Source: Evernia prunastri (taxonomy: Eukaryota; Ascomycota; Lecanoromycetes; Lecanorales; Parmeliaceae). From it: a stretch of 64,000 nt of DNA. The stretch lies in the NCBI GenBank assembly GCA_003184365.1, contig NKYR01000032.1, forward strand, positions 1-64,000. Direction: 5' to 3'. The position numbers and the translations under genes were made by a program. The notes under the pieces are model-generated. The model was given only the letters and a program-made list of their open reading frames with translations. It had not been told where the DNA came from and did not search any database. This document shows, in pieces, positions 11,049-23,232 of this stretch. Positions within the stretch are counted from its first letter, which is position 1, and each line of letters starts with the position of its first letter.

Positions 11049-11361
11049 GATGGGGGATGCGAGGCGATGTTGTGCAGATAGGGAGACGCGGAGGTCAGAT
11101 GTCTTCAATTGGAATTTTGGAGTGGTTGCGATTGGATGGATGTCTCAATCTACATCGATCGCAACGGGGCGCGGACTGTCAACAGTCAGGATGCGTGCAA
11201 GGATCTACTGGCTTTGGAAAATTTGGCTCGAGACACAGTCTTGTGTTCAACGCCATGTACTTTATGTATATCTAATTCTTTTCACCTTCTATGTACCAGC
11301 CTCCAGACCCCCACCAACCCCCCAACCCATTCCTACCCCTCTTCCCTCTTCCCATCAACCT

Positions 11362-11994
11362 CTAAGTAGGCACCACCAGGATGGTACTCGGATAATCCCC
11401 TGCTGGGACCGTCGGCCCGAAACCCACCTGAGCCGGGAAGGGCTCATAATCGATGACTTCCCCCGGAATCACAAAAAACCCGCCCGTCTCCCCGAACGTA
11501 CACGTCAAAGCCCCACCGACGATATCGCAGGTCGCCGCCGTAAAATCGCCTCCTTCGAGCGCCGGGTTACTCCAGGTGAAGCCACCGGGGTAACCGGAGT
11601 AGTAGCTCGCGACGAGACCGGTCCCCTCTTCCAGAAGCGTGCCGTCCGCGCTCAGAGAGAAGACGGAGCGGTACTCTGATGAGACGGGTATAGCGGCGGT
11701 GATGGAGTTGTCGTCGGGGAGCGTGGCAACGGCGAGGTATTCGCCGTCGAAGGGGGTGCCGGTGTCTGCTATGACGAGATAGAAGGCTGACGGGGTGGGT
11801 GCGGCTGTTCCGTTGGCACTGCCGGTGGGGTAGGGCGGGGTAACGGTCGAGGGCAGTGAGACGGCCGTGCCGGTGGAGAGGGAGCGACGCTTCAGATCCG
11901 CGGGGGGGTAGATGCTGGTGAGTGAGGTCGCACGGACGGTTGCTAACGCGATGAAGAGCAAGCTCGTGAGCCAGGAGGATGATGGGACGAGCAT
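11362..11994 (-). CDS. secreted protein, paralogue A of a tandem pair
   Basis: Single frame of 210 residues from ATG 11994. The N-terminus (MLVPSSSWLTSLLFIALATV) is a signal peptide, followed by a Ser/Thr/Pro-rich linker with an N-glycosylation sequon (SANGT). The body carries FYLVIADTGTPFDGEYL, TCTFGETGGFF and a C-terminal STILVVP, all shared with the paralogue at 13512-14117. Two body cysteines (ATCDIV, LTCTF) are conserved and could form a disulfide. The fold is likely beta-rich. Similar secreted domains occur widely in ascomycetes without known function. Compared with its partner it keeps a longer N-terminal insert (YPPADLKRRSLST) that contains a dibasic site. Confidence 0.72.
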   Translation of the reverse strand: MLVPSSSWLTSLLFIALATVRATSLTSIYPPADLKRRSLSTGTAVSLPSTVTPPYPTGSANGTAAPTPSAFYLVIADTGTPFDGEYLAVATLPDDNSITAAIPVSSEYRSVFSLSADGTLLEEGTGLVASYYSGYPGGFTWSNPALEGGDFTAATCDIVGGALTCTFGETGGFFVIPGEVIDYEPFPAQVGFGPTVPAGDYPSTILVVPT

Positions 11995-12419
11995 TTTGTT
12001 TTTTTATGTTTGGAGACTTGTTTGGAGATGGTGTGGTGAGGGTAAGGAGATTGAAGATCAGATCTGGAGTCTGGCACCTTTTTAAAGAGGTAGGTAGGGG
12101 GGGGAATCACGAAGTGCAGTGGACGAGAGGTTGAGTTGACAGCGGAGACCGGTTATCGCCACGCTTTCTAGCCCCCTGTTCCTGCAGGATTGGGCTGGCA
12201 TAGTGGAGAATAGGATGTCTTAACTTGGATAGCATTGTTCTTAGATCGGAGGATTGCCGGAATTACTCTAAAGTGAGAAGGAAGGTAGGTAGCCTAGGTA
12301 ACCTGGAAGGACTTAAGTAGGTATTGAAGATATCCGGTCAGCTCGCTCCCTTGAATGTAAGGGTGTAGGTAGCTTTGCATCCCAAGTGGAGAGGGGTACT
12401 CTAAGTGTAGGTCAAAGAG

Positions 12420-12464
12420 CGGCTTTTTTTCTTTTCTTTTTCTTTTTTCTTTTTTCTTTTTTCT
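12420..12464 (+). repeat. T-rich low-complexity tract
   Basis: A run of C(T)n blocks, essentially CTTTTTT repeated, within unit A. The corresponding stretch of unit B lacks it, so it arose or expanded after the duplication. Confidence 0.7.
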
Positions 12465-13389
12465 GTTGTCATTTCAATCATAAATCATAATCATCGAGTA
12501 GAGAATGTAATTTATGCATAAGATTGAAACAGGCAAACTTCAACATGTTTCACGTCAGCGATGAGATTTGATAGGGCGAAAGAATGGATGGGGATGCAGT
12601 CCATCTCGGACGCAAGCTGCAGGCACTGGGCAAGAGATAACTTGAATGCATGTATATGTATGCAGCTAAGGGAAAGTGTAGGTACCCTCCAATTAATTCG
12701 TACGACACTCGCCCTCTGTAGAAATTCATTGCCGAGCTGGACACTGGCGCCCCCGAAAATTGGCAATCCTTGGGTTGTAATAGGTTAGGGCTGATGTTCG
12801 GCAATCAATTTCTACCACGTACTCGTATAAGTAATCGTATGGGGGCTCGGGGGCAAGTGAGAGGGAAAACTTGGCACATGTGTCCATGACCTTGGATGAA
12901 TCCCAGGGTACGCAATCCCTCCCAAGACCCTATAGAGCTGACTCTCTTGACATATACCAATTGGAATGAAGGAGAAGGAGGCGAACGGTAGGAGCCTAAG
13001 CATGAAGAGAGATTCGCTTATGGTACGACGGTGACAACTTAATCTAAAAAACCCATTACTATAATAAATCCATACATCTTCAAGACCATTATCTTCCTCC
13101 TGAGACGGCAACTCCTGAATCCTACTGTCTCATATTCTAGTCGATTGTCCTGGTGTCTGTCGCCATGCTTATCACAGCTCTCATTTCTGACTACATCTTC
13201 GTCTTTTCAGACAGTCTGCTTCGTATTCCGATAACTTATTCACCATCCGCCCCGAATCTAACACTTCACTAGTAGCCCCATTCCACCTCTTGATCTCTTG
13301 TAGAAGTCCTCCTCATGACAAGGACTGCTCATCGCCCAAGCTTTCAGCTGTAAGTCACCTAACCGACTCTTCAACTTGTTGTTGACCCG

Positions 13390-15384
13390 GGACACAGTAG
13401 TCTTGTGTTCAACGTCCTGTACTTTATGTATATCTAATTGTTTTCTCCTTCAATGTACTAGCCTCCAGGACCCCACCAAACCCCCCACCCACCTCTACTC
13501 CTACCACCAACCTAAGCAGGCACCACCAGGACGGTAATCGGATAAAGCCCTACCAAAACCGTCGACCCAAATAACACTATGGTCGGTACGGGTTCTTCAT
13601 AAACGAAATGCTCTGGATCGACAAAAAAACTCCCAGTTTCGCCAAAGGTACACGTCAAAGCTTCATCAACAATGCCACAAGTCGCCGGCGTCAACGGACT
13701 CCCGTCGACCGACGTCTCACCCCAGGTGAAATCACCTGGACTACTGGGGGGGTAGCTCGCAAACAGACCGCTATCATCATTCCAAAGCGTGCCGTTCGCG
13801 CTCAGACGGAAGACTTGGCGGCTTGCTGCTGTAACGGGCTCGGTGGCGACATTCGCGGCAACGTCGAGTCCGGCGCCGACGGTCAGGTATTCACCGTCGA
13901 AGGGGGTGCCCGTGTCTGCTATGAGGAGATAGAAGGCTGATGGCGTTGGGGTGGATACGGCAGTCGAAGATACGCCGGAAGGGTAGATTGAGCTGGTGGA
14001 AATGACGGTTCCGTTGGCGCTACCGTTGGGGTAGGGTGGTGTAGCGGTCGAGGGCAGCTGGACGGCTGTACCGGTGGAGACGAGCAAGCCCGTGAGCCAA
14101 CAGAATTTGACGAGCATTTTGTATGATAGTGGAATTGTTTGAAGATGGTGCTGTGAGGGCACGGTGGGTAAGGATTAGATCGGGGGACTGGTGCCCTTTT
14201 TATAGGTAGGTGGGAAGTTTATGAAGTGGAGCGGACGAGAAATGGGATTAACAGCGATGACCGTGTATCGCCACGCGTCCTTATCCCTTTCCCCGCAGGA
14301 TTAGGGCATCAGGAAGGCAAACTGGATGGCGTTGTCTTGCATCGTGATTGCCGGACCTAAAGTGAAGAAATATCTCAGGTACCTAGCAGGATACAACGAA
14401 GATGTCCAGTAAGCGTGGCTTGAAGCTCGCCAACGACCGCCAAACACAGAATGTCACCCGCCAAAGACGTAGAGAGGGGTAAATCTGGGGTAAAGAGCGG
14501 ATAGGCCTTCTGCGAATCCGAATTGCATCTCATTATTGTCGTCGCTATGGTTGTTGCTTCATAAATAAATCGTAGCCGTCTTTCCCGCTTTCAAAAAAGA
14601 GTCTGTCATTTCAAGAATAAACAATGATGATAGAGTATGTATGGGTAAGATCGAAACAGGCAAACTTCAATATGTTTCACGTCAGCGATGAGATTTGATA
14701 GAGTGAAAAGAAAGGATGGGAATGCAATCCATCTCGGACGCGGACGCAGGCTGCAGGCAGGAGATAACTTGCACGCATGCATATATGCAATCAAGGAAAT
14801 TGAAGATCCAACCCGATGAGATATTTTCAGTAGGTACCATCCAGTTAGGTTGTAAGACACTCGCCCCGAATTCATTGCCAATCCTTGGGTGGTGGTAGCG
14901 CTTGCGATCGGCAATCAATAATTATTATTCACGGACTCGTACGGGGGGCTGAGAGGAAAGACTTGGCACATGTGTCCATGCGACTGGATCATCAACGTTC
15001 CCGGGGTACACATGCCATCCCAAGACGGAAGGAGAAGGAGACGGACGAAGAGGAGTCGGAGCATGAAGAGAGATCCGTTCATGGTACGGCGGTGAGGACC
15101 TCATCTGAAAACCCGTTGCTATAAGTCCGTGCGTCTTCGAGGCCGTTGCCAAATCGAGCAATCGACAACTCTCGAATCCTACTGTCTCATATTCCAGTCA
15201 ATTGTCTCGGTTCCTGTCGCCATAGTTATCATAGCTCTCGTCTCTGGCTAGCTCTTCGTCTTTGCAAACAGTCTGCTTCGTATTCCGATAACTTAGGTAT
15301 TCACCATCCGCCCCGGACCTAACGCTCCACTAGTAGCCCCACTTCGCCTCTTGATCTTTCAAAGAAGTCTCTTCAACTTGTTGT
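13390..15384. repeat. tandem segmental duplication, unit B (~2.0 kb)
   Basis: Second copy of the block described at 11231-13384, in the same orientation and directly adjoining it. It is about 150 bp shorter because of scattered deletions, including loss of the T-rich tract and of ~45 bp near the distal end. It carries the paralogous secreted-protein gene at 13512-14117. Confidence 0.85.
13512..14117 (-). CDS. secreted protein, paralogue B of a tandem pair
   Basis: 201 residues from ATG 14117 (MLVKFCWLTGLLVSTGTAVQ). I prefer this start because it aligns with the start of paralogue A (both have gacgagCAT on the plus strand); the longer open frame would need a non-ATG start. Signal peptide, then a Ser/Thr-rich linker expanded relative to A (ISTSSIYPSGVSSTAVST), then the shared body: FYLLIADTGTPFDGEYL, ATCGIVDEALTCTFGETGSF, ITVLVVPA. 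Both copies keep open frames through many substitutions and in-frame indels, which argues that both still encode protein. Confidence 0.72.
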   Translation of the reverse strand: MLVKFCWLTGLLVSTGTAVQLPSTATPPYPNGSANGTVISTSSIYPSGVSSTAVSTPTPSAFYLLIADTGTPFDGEYLTVGAGLDVAANVATEPVTAASRQVFRLSANGTLWNDDSGLFASYPPSSPGDFTWGETSVDGSPLTPATCGIVDEALTCTFGETGSFFVDPEHFVYEEPVPTIVLFGSTVLVGLYPITVLVVPA

Positions 15385-18021
15385 ACGATCACCTCTCGCA
15401 TACCTTCGGATTCAATTATTGAGAGACTTGGAGGGTTGTGGTCAGGACTTGGTCTGTACTCCGGCTTGAAGCTACACGACCGTCGATGAAAGGACCGTGC
15501 GGAACCAGGCGCAGAGAGACCAGACTGTTGTCTAAGATTTTGAGAATCTGTGTCAAAAATATGGATACAACGGCGAGGATGCAACGCGTAGCGAAGGGAG
15601 TCGCTGAAAGTTGCCCACGAACACAAGGTAAGGGTACCGATGGCGCAGACGTGCCCTAAAACGCGGGAGATACCGTACCTCTAAGGCTCGAGGTAAGCGG
15701 GGGCTAAGGGGCACTCGGGCCGCTAATGCTGGCGTCTTTGGGGGAAGAATTGGAAAATGGTTGGTGTGCCTGGCAGGCTTCAGACGACATTCCTTCCACA
15801 CTTGCGTTCCTACTTCCTAAGTACTCATGTATTGTTACTTATAAGGTGGCATTCTGTTGGACTGTCAGAAGCTATGAAGTTTAGCTCCTGCTTGACTTGG
15901 TGCACTCTGAATGATTTTCTACACTCAACCTTGGCAACATTATGTATCCATCTGCATCTCACCGGTCTACGGACGTCATCCAAGACGGCAAAATGATATT
16001 CATCGTGTCGAGTTTACGATGCCCGTCTCGGTCTTTAGCAAGGTTTGAATGGCTGCCACCATGTATGTATAGTATGTATGAGCAAGTGATTCATCGCTCA
16101 TTGTTCATCAAGCTAACAAACGCTTCGGCGAGGCTCGCTCTCGGACGCGGACTGAGATGGCCGGCACTGAGACTGCCGCTACCCCGGATCTTCCAACACC
16201 CCCTCTTCATCCAGATATCACCCTAAGAAAAACAAAAAAGAAACAAAGACAAAAGACGCACCTCTGTCAGACTCAAAGCCTCAGCCTTTCCGGTCCGTAT
16301 CATGCAGCCTTGGACTTGTAATCATCGGTTAGTCGCCCTGAAACTTCTTCTCGTCAAGATTCATAGGCTCTTCAGAATGAGGCAAAGACACCGCAGTCAA
16401 GATAATGAACCAAGTCATCTTGTCTTACCGAATCGATAAGGCAAGTAAATCAAACTCTTAGGCCGCGCAATCTCTGCCCATCTTTGGGCAGCCACGCGTG
16501 CTGGCAACGTCGCAAGGGTTTCCCAGACTTCGTTGTGGCGGGGAGTCTCGAACCCGGCTATCTTATGTCAGATCATCGGTGATGCTCGGTGACTTATCCG
16601 AATATAGCCGGCTGCAAGATCATATCCGGGACGAGATGCTCAGAAGCTGGCGTCCTCTACTTCTAAAAGCTAAAAGGCACTTACCGGGTGAGAGTGACTT
16701 CCACGTGCTAGGAGCTGCACTAGGAGTATTATCAATTCACACAAAACCTTCTATCCGCTGACAGATGTCATGTTCAAGAAAGTACTAGCCATGATACTCA
16801 AACTCCCATTTTTAACGCCTGACTGAGACCTACAAGCCCTTGGAAATCACAGTAATGTCATGATACTGGACCACTGTATTGGAGATTGGCAACGACGCTC
16901 TCTTGAGTGCTCAGCCTCGGGCCCGCAAGACTCAAGTGCTAACGCGGCGATTGCTGTTCTCCACTCACATAGCCTGACCTTGCAGAGGGAAGTGTGAGCC
17001 ACTGTGAGAGTTCTAGTCCGGGCCAACGCTTCGACTTCCTCGCCATGATTCCCGGTTAGTGATTTGCTTCGAATGATAACTGAGCCATGTCCCCTTCATC
17101 GCCCCACAAATGCGGTTTGGGTGTGAAGCTCAAGCCACAAACGCCTTATCTTATGAGACTAGGGCCAGTCAAAACACTGTTTCGTAGTCTAATCTGAAGT
17201 CTCTATTCCAAATCGCCACTTGACCCTTCAGGTCCACACCTCCTCCGTCTTCTTTCTTGAGAACAGTCATACCGGTTGGTAGAATTGTCATAGGGAGTGT
17301 GGAGAACAACAGGATGTTCTGAATATCTTTGACCTCCCTTCGAGCTCTCATTCGCTAGGTTTTGATTCTCTCTCATTCTTTAAAGTCGCATCGTGCATAG
17401 TCCTCCACACCTGGAGGCGAATATAGCCAAGCTAAGGAGGAGAAAATGCAGTCTCTGCTCCGAAATTGTAACAGAACAGTCTGCTTCGGCTCTTCCAAAT
17501 TTCACGGCCAGGCTGACTGCCAATCTCCGGAGGCGGCGCTGCATCTGCGGTCAAACAGTCCCACCCCCTTGCAGCCTTGTCAACCGTTTATGCGCTCCGT
17601 CTGCTTCTGCACTTCCCAACTACACGCTAGCTCTTCGATAGCAGATATTGCGGAGCCGGGTTTGATGCTGTGGAGCTAAGTGCAGTAAGTGCTTTGTCTC
17701 AAGAGGCCTCTATCTGTCTGTGTACTCGGTCGACCTTGGCGCTTCCAATGGCCATGGCCAGGCCATGATCGACTCAGGGAATGTTCGCAGCTCAACAGTT
17801 TTTCTCATCGACACGCTAACATGCCATGGAGATGCTCGATATAAGAAAGATGGGAGCCCGAGAGTGCTTATATACCTCGTTAGATTCCTTTGAAAACTCC
17901 CAGTCTGCCTCATCTTCCACCGTCACTCTTTGATTCGAACGGAGTATTTACAGAGACTTGAAGTTGTTCTACATCACGTTGCTACAAGAACCTTCAACAT
18001 TCATTGTAATCAGCCATCGAC
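15385..18021. other. 2.6 kb intergenic, no gene supported
   Basis: Frames in this stretch are short and show no recognisable family. Between about 17,420 and 17,640 a short degenerate internal repeat is visible (LRRRKCSLC..SASALPNFT followed by LRRRRCICG..SASALPNYT in one frame), but no start or splice context supports a gene. The last ~120 bp are likely the promoter of the thaumatin-like gene. Confidence 0.45.
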
Positions 18022-18906
18022 ATGCTCACGCCGACGTACATCGCCGCTTGGGCCCTCGCTCTCATAAATCTAACCGTTGCTGAAGAGCCGGCCATGATTG
18101 CTCGAGCCCCACAAGCAGAGCAGACTTCCGTTACCCTCGGCACTGCCTCTGGCGGCGCCCTCGATCCTTTGGCCACCAGACCGCCTCGGACCGGACCCAG
18201 ACCCGCCTTCCCAGGCGGACCCGACCTCACCATCAACGTCGTCAACTCCTTCGGCGTCCCCCTCTCCATCTTCTACGGTTCCAACGCAGGGGGGCCGAAG
18301 CCGGTCGGCAATCCCGGATCAGGCGTGCTCACCTCTTCAACCAAGGTTCTCTTCCCGTCCGGTTGGGCCGGCCGTATCACCATCGGCAAGACGTACGACC
18401 CTCAGGGCTCCAAGATCGAAGCCAGCTTCTCTCCCCCAAACTACGTCCCCGACGTGGACATCAGTTACGTCGACGGCTTCTCCGTCCCGATCTCCTGCTC
18501 CTGCTCAGGCACGGCCGTGACGGGCTGCAATATCGGTACGTCCACCGCGTTCTCTTCCCCTTTGATTCCTCACTGAACCTCATCTCGCCTACCAGCACTC
18601 TTCCACGACGGTCACACCTGCGGCAAGCAAGGTCCCGGCCCCATCTGCTACAACCCCGAGCAAAGCGTCCCGAACGGCCCGGCGTCCGCCTTTTTCCAAC
18701 CGTGTGCGGGCGCAGCCTACACCTACCCCAACGACAACGACGCGAATAGCTACGGGCAGTGCAACAGAGGGGTGATTGACTGCTGCGTGGGTCCGCAGTG
18801 CCCGGCCCCCGCGCGCCAGCACGGCAAGCGGGAGCTGTCCGACGTGTCCAAGAGGTATTTCTGGGGCCGTGGCGAGGTCGAGGCGTTAGAGGCTTCGAAA
18901 GAATGA
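18022..18906 (+). CDS. secreted thaumatin-like protein
   Basis: Exons 18022-18535 and 18596-18906, joined across a 60-bp intron (GTACGT..CACTGAAC..ACCAG, phase 1), give 274 residues. Order: signal peptide (MLTPTYIAAWALALINLTVA); a Pro/Arg-rich spacer; a beta-rich domain opening LTINVVNSFGVPLSIFYGSN; the phrase VDISYVDGFSVPISCSC, which matches the thaumatin-family core (VDxSxVDGFxxP); a Cys-rich second half (HDGHTCGKQGPGPICYNP, QPCAGAAYTYPND, CNRGVIDCCVGPQC); and a basic tail with two Lys-Arg sites. Family members are secreted wall-associated proteins, some beta-glucan-binding or antifungal. The weak match outside the core means only superfamily assignment is safe. It could also be described as a fungal cell-wall/osmotin-like protein. 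Confidence 0.72.
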
Positions 18907-20222
18907 GAGGCCGCGTGTGCCGCGACAAAGCTACTGATGCTTCTCTGCTTCTCTCGTCCATATATGTCGTTCGTTAAGTTTCGCTTCATCTGTCGAGTCT
19001 CGGGAAGACTTCTTGAAGCACTTTCGTGACAATGGCTTTCGGTTCGATTCTATGTAGTAATTTACTCGAAGGGGAAGGAAACCACCTTTGTGCACACTGC
19101 ATCAAGCTCCTGCTCCCATTGCCGATGGAATTTTGCAAACAGAGCCCCCAGTGCCCTCGCCGTCTAGATCTTCCCTCGATCGAAACCCCCTGCATCCCAT
19201 CCATCCCACCCAATCCAACCCATCTCAACCAGAAACCCTTCCCTAAACCTCCCTTCCTAGGATGAAATCCGCCCAGCTCACCGCCTCAATCATCGCCCTG
19301 TGACTTACCTGTCCGCTCAGGACCCTCTCACCCGAACCATTCTCTCAGCTCCGGCGCCTCGGAAGGATTTCACAAATCACAGTCCTCGCGCCGAACCGAG
19401 CACCTCTAGCCCCTACCCTCTCGGCATTCTCGAACCTCCATCTCGAAAAAGTGCTACACCGCATCGTTTCATCGTGCTAGTCGCGCACCCTTGTCCTCGA
19501 TTTTGCTTTCGGCGCTGTGTGCTGGCAGCTCAGAGAGGGAGCCTTGACGGCATATAGTCCTATTTCCTGCAAGAATCATGTTCGAAGGTCAGTTCCCTTT
19601 ACGAACCCGTACTCTCAAACCGACATTTGCGTTTGATGTTCGGATAGGGTTCTTTCTACCAAGCTAGGTAAGGTATGCAGCCTGAACATTGAAGACGAAT
19701 GAGGACTCCATACGACCCACATCCAGCCTGACTTCATGGCCGACAAGCATTCGAGAATAACACACCGTGAATCCAAAAACCAAGAAAAGCCTCGGTCAGC
19801 ACCCCCCAAACAACCTACCACGACCAGCCCCCCCTCCCCCTCCCGGGGATCACTATCGCATCAAAGCCGCGACTCCAGTCCCTGCGCCCAAATCTCCATT
19901 GCTCCAAAAGCACACACACACAACCATCCACGCGGACAATCAGTTCCGACTCAAAGGGCTGAACTCCCATCAGAGCCGAGCCCGGTTGGCCCATGCATGT
20001 ACAGTGAGAGGGACGGAATTCCAAATAACCCGGCGAGAAGCAAACGACCCCTCCAAGAACCAGAGATTCTATTCTGCCCAAGATATACGCTCGAACAAGA
20101 AGTGTTTCCGTCTGCGAGAGCAACGATGGCATGGGCGGGGGCGAGTGTCTCGGAAAGGAACGCGACCGGGACCGGAGGCGGGAGGCGTGACGCGTGGGTC
20201 GGTCTCTCAGCCCATGGGGGTT

Positions 20223-20246
20223 GGGGGGGGGGGGGGGGGGGGGGGG
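20223..20246 (+). repeat. poly-G run (24 G)
   Basis: Twenty-four consecutive G follow GGGGGTT. Such runs can form G-quadruplexes and are unstable and often mis-sized in assemblies. Confidence 0.9.
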
Positions 20247-23232
20247 CTTACGGGATAGAGCGAAGAGATTCTTTCCTCTTTTTTGCCAACCTCACCTCCA
20301 AGAAACGAGTTTGAAAACACCGTCTCTACTCGGCTCAGCCGCCTACTCAAAACTCTCCTGAACAGTAGCGGGAAGGGGAAAGGATCTTCTTTCCAGGCGA
20401 CGCGAGAATCCAAACCAAGAAAGCTCGGATCGGAACTCTCGCTCCGCCTCGTCCCGTATCGACGTTTCCGAAGCCCCGCATCACCCAGAGGCGTGGTCGG
20501 CGATGACGACGATCAGATAAGTTCGCCACCTCGCTTTGGCTACCCATCACTCCCAGCGCAGGGCCGTCACCGCTCAGCGATGCTCATCTGGCACGCACGT
20601 GGTCTTGGTCTCGGAGAGAGAGATCACAGCACGCCTTGAACGCTCTCAGATATACCGTTTCCCTTCTCGGACACAGATCAATCACACGGCCCTTCGTCCT
20701 TGACGCCAGCGAAGAAGGGCCATGGGGACAGATCCTCTTCTGTGGCTCGTCGTTTCTTTTCAAAAACAACTCAATTTATTCAAGAAAGAAAGAAGAGCTA
20801 GCGAAGTCTTTTTGCAATATGGGAAAAGTCGTGGCTGGACTCCACTGGTAGAGATTAGCCACATCGACTACCGAGAAGTGTAACACGAGAGGAAAAAGTG
20901 GTGCGAAGTCAGTGAAATACAGAGAAGGAAGGCCCTAGGACAACAACGCAGAGCTTTTATGGTCAGTCCGAGACGAGATGGATTTTCGAACGGGCATTGT
21001 ACGGCACTTTTGTCATTCCGCGGCTGGGAACGCCTCATGCGACAAAGCGTACATTCGTTCGTATCACATTTTCATTAAAGGAGTAAGGAAATCAACTTTC
21101 TTGGTCCACACTGCTAGGTTGATACACACAATCTCCTTTTGCTGTTTACAGGTAGGCTAGGCTGGGAGCAATACTCAAATAGAGATCTCATCACTCGACA
21201 AACCATCACAAGTGAATTCAGCCGTGAAGCGTGCTCGAAGGGTACGGTAAGAACGGTTCGAAAAGGCTGGGTTGGACACAGCGGACTGCTGCCAGCAGGC
21301 ATTATCTATCCCGAGATTGCTGATTATCCAGCCACGAGGATATGTCATGATGGATGATAAATGAAGGGGAGCGCCACTTGCAGGACGCAGGCTTGGACGT
21401 GGGGACTTGGATAAGACCCTCCCCCATTCGTGGCGCTTGGAACATCAGAGTAGCGAATCAAACGCCACCATCTGAAGGGAATGAGACAACCGGCGTCTCT
21501 TTGAGATATCATACTTAAAACATATCAGATTTCGGAGTACAGATTTCACCAACTGGGAGTGCGGTCATAACCGCACCGACAGGGAGCACACCAAGTCCAT
21601 CAACAGCGGCTGCTATCTGCTTTTCAGGCCTTCCAAGAAAAATATAGCCTTCATTACGGAAAAGACACTACGACCACGAAGACTTCCTACCTACGCTTTT
21701 GCCTAGCATCAGAGGACATAATACCGTATATATTGCCCACATCGATTGTTATGTGGATCTTAGCACGCGCATCGAGGTCTCATTGTCAGTGATGGACACC
21801 AGGGACCAAAAACTTCTGCGCTATATGGACTTCGAGAAAAGTATACGGGATAGTGTAAGGGGGCACCAACATACCGTTGGGTAGTTTTATAGAGGCAGGA
21901 GACCATCGTAAAGACATTAATAAACCGGGAGGGATATAGGAATCACGCCCAATCATGCATTCGGGCGGTCTTATCACCAACTGGCCATCGGCGAAGATCC
22001 AGTACTGAGGTCATGAAGCCTCATCTTTGGGACCTCATGTGATGCCTCGAAAACGTTAGAAAGTTCAATTTGGCAGATTTCCAAAATTTGGAGTTCTGTG
22101 GCTCCACGGTCTGCTCTTTTATAGGGTCAATATTTCTCCAATGCCTCTTCTGTACGTCTTCTGTACGCCTACTCCGCAGCATGAAGGTAGTCGTAGCCAA
22201 CTTGGGACTGTCAAAGACCGATGCAACAAAGATCGTGAGCCCGAATCTGGACAACGTTCAGTGTTGTGGTAAGTCCCCATCCGGTACAGTATTGAAGCTT
22301 GCCCAAGGATCTCTTTCGATTTCCGGAAGGCATAGACTTGCCACACTAGTGGAGTACGAGTATGAGAATGGGGTGGCGGCGATTCGCAATTGGTCCGGCC
22401 GTGCCTCATAATAGGCCTGTTGAGTCCTCTCGCTGCTCGCTGCACGGGATTGAAGTCGTTGACGATGGGAACGTTTAGGAATTTGACTAGTTGCACGCTA
22501 TGAACGATCGCTTCCTACAGTCTCAACGGTCCCAACCATTGTCGAGAGCTTAAGAGAATTGAAATTCGAAAAGGTCCGTGGTAGGAAGAAGAATTCAGTC
22601 TGGGTGATCGCAGTCGTCCCATTAGTAAGATGGATAGGCTATTGGAGGGAACTTATTCCTTGTGCTCCTTGCCGGTACCTTTCCGCGTTTGAGGAAGGAG
22701 GTCAAAGGTGTTAGGTCGTGGCAGGGTCATTGTATGCTCAGGGAAGTCAAGATTGAGGAGGAATTGAACGACATGCCGTTCGTGGTCTTCTCAGAGTATG
22801 AACCGGGAGCGGCAGCGGAGTGAAAGGTAAGTGTGGGTGTTGAAGCGGGAGATGGAGGGTTTGATGTAGTATGAAGGCCAGGGTTGTGGGGGACACAGAT
22901 GTCATAGTAGTAAATTGGGGCAATGATGTGCAGAGATTACTACTGATCAGTCAGCTCCTGCGTAGCACTAGCAGACGGGTACGGGAGGATATCCTAGTGG
23001 CAACATAGAAGGAATATTGGAAGGATCAAGGAGGTGGTTAAGGTTGACTGACGGTGCAGTATGTATGTATTTTGTTCTCATGCGTTGATTGGGTGTATTA
23101 CTGGGTATTCGATAGGCGGTCAAAGCTTGCAGCTGATAGTATAGAGTAGATCGGCAGTATTAGTGTGGTGTACGGTGTATGTAAAATAAGTAAAATAATA
23201 AGAGGCGGAAGCAGTGGCTCTTTCAATTCTAT

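Larger units (their letters stand above)
11231..13384. repeat. tandem segmental duplication, unit A (~2.15 kb)
   Basis: This block and 13390-15384 are head-to-tail copies. Both begin at a shared GACACAG..TCTTGTGTTCAACG, continue through the 3' flank and coding region of a secreted-protein gene and about 1.3 kb of upstream DNA, and end at CTCTTCAACTTGTTGT. Long islands remain alignable throughout, for example 12,527-12,570 against 14,650-14,693 with almost no differences, and 13,120-13,300 against 15,177-15,350. The copies have diverged by substitutions and indels, so the event is not recent. Apart from the gene, I see no conserved reading frame in the unit. Confidence 0.85.

Noticed and set aside
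10140..11108. 322-codon minus-strand frame opposite the F-box gene
   Set aside because: Shadow of the GC-rich F-box coding sequence; Arg/Pro-rich and without domains.
12512..13111. Small minus-strand frames in the upstream half of the duplication with partial counterparts in unit B
   Set aside because: Only short pieces agree (for example LSNLIADVKH). Indels break the frame elsewhere and the start codon of one copy is lost in the other, so I treat the conservation as noncoding.
16540..16560. CTCGAACCC resembling a tRNA T-loop on the minus strand
   Set aside because: The flanking bases do not form a T stem and no anticodon or acceptor stem can be drawn.
17393..17680. Cys/Arg-rich frames with an internal repeat
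   Set aside because: No supportable start, splice sites or family. The repeat is short and in different frames at its two ends.
19736..20314. 192-codon frame rich in Ser, Pro, Arg and Gly
   Set aside because: It overlaps other long frames on both strands and runs through the poly-G tract; explained by biased composition.
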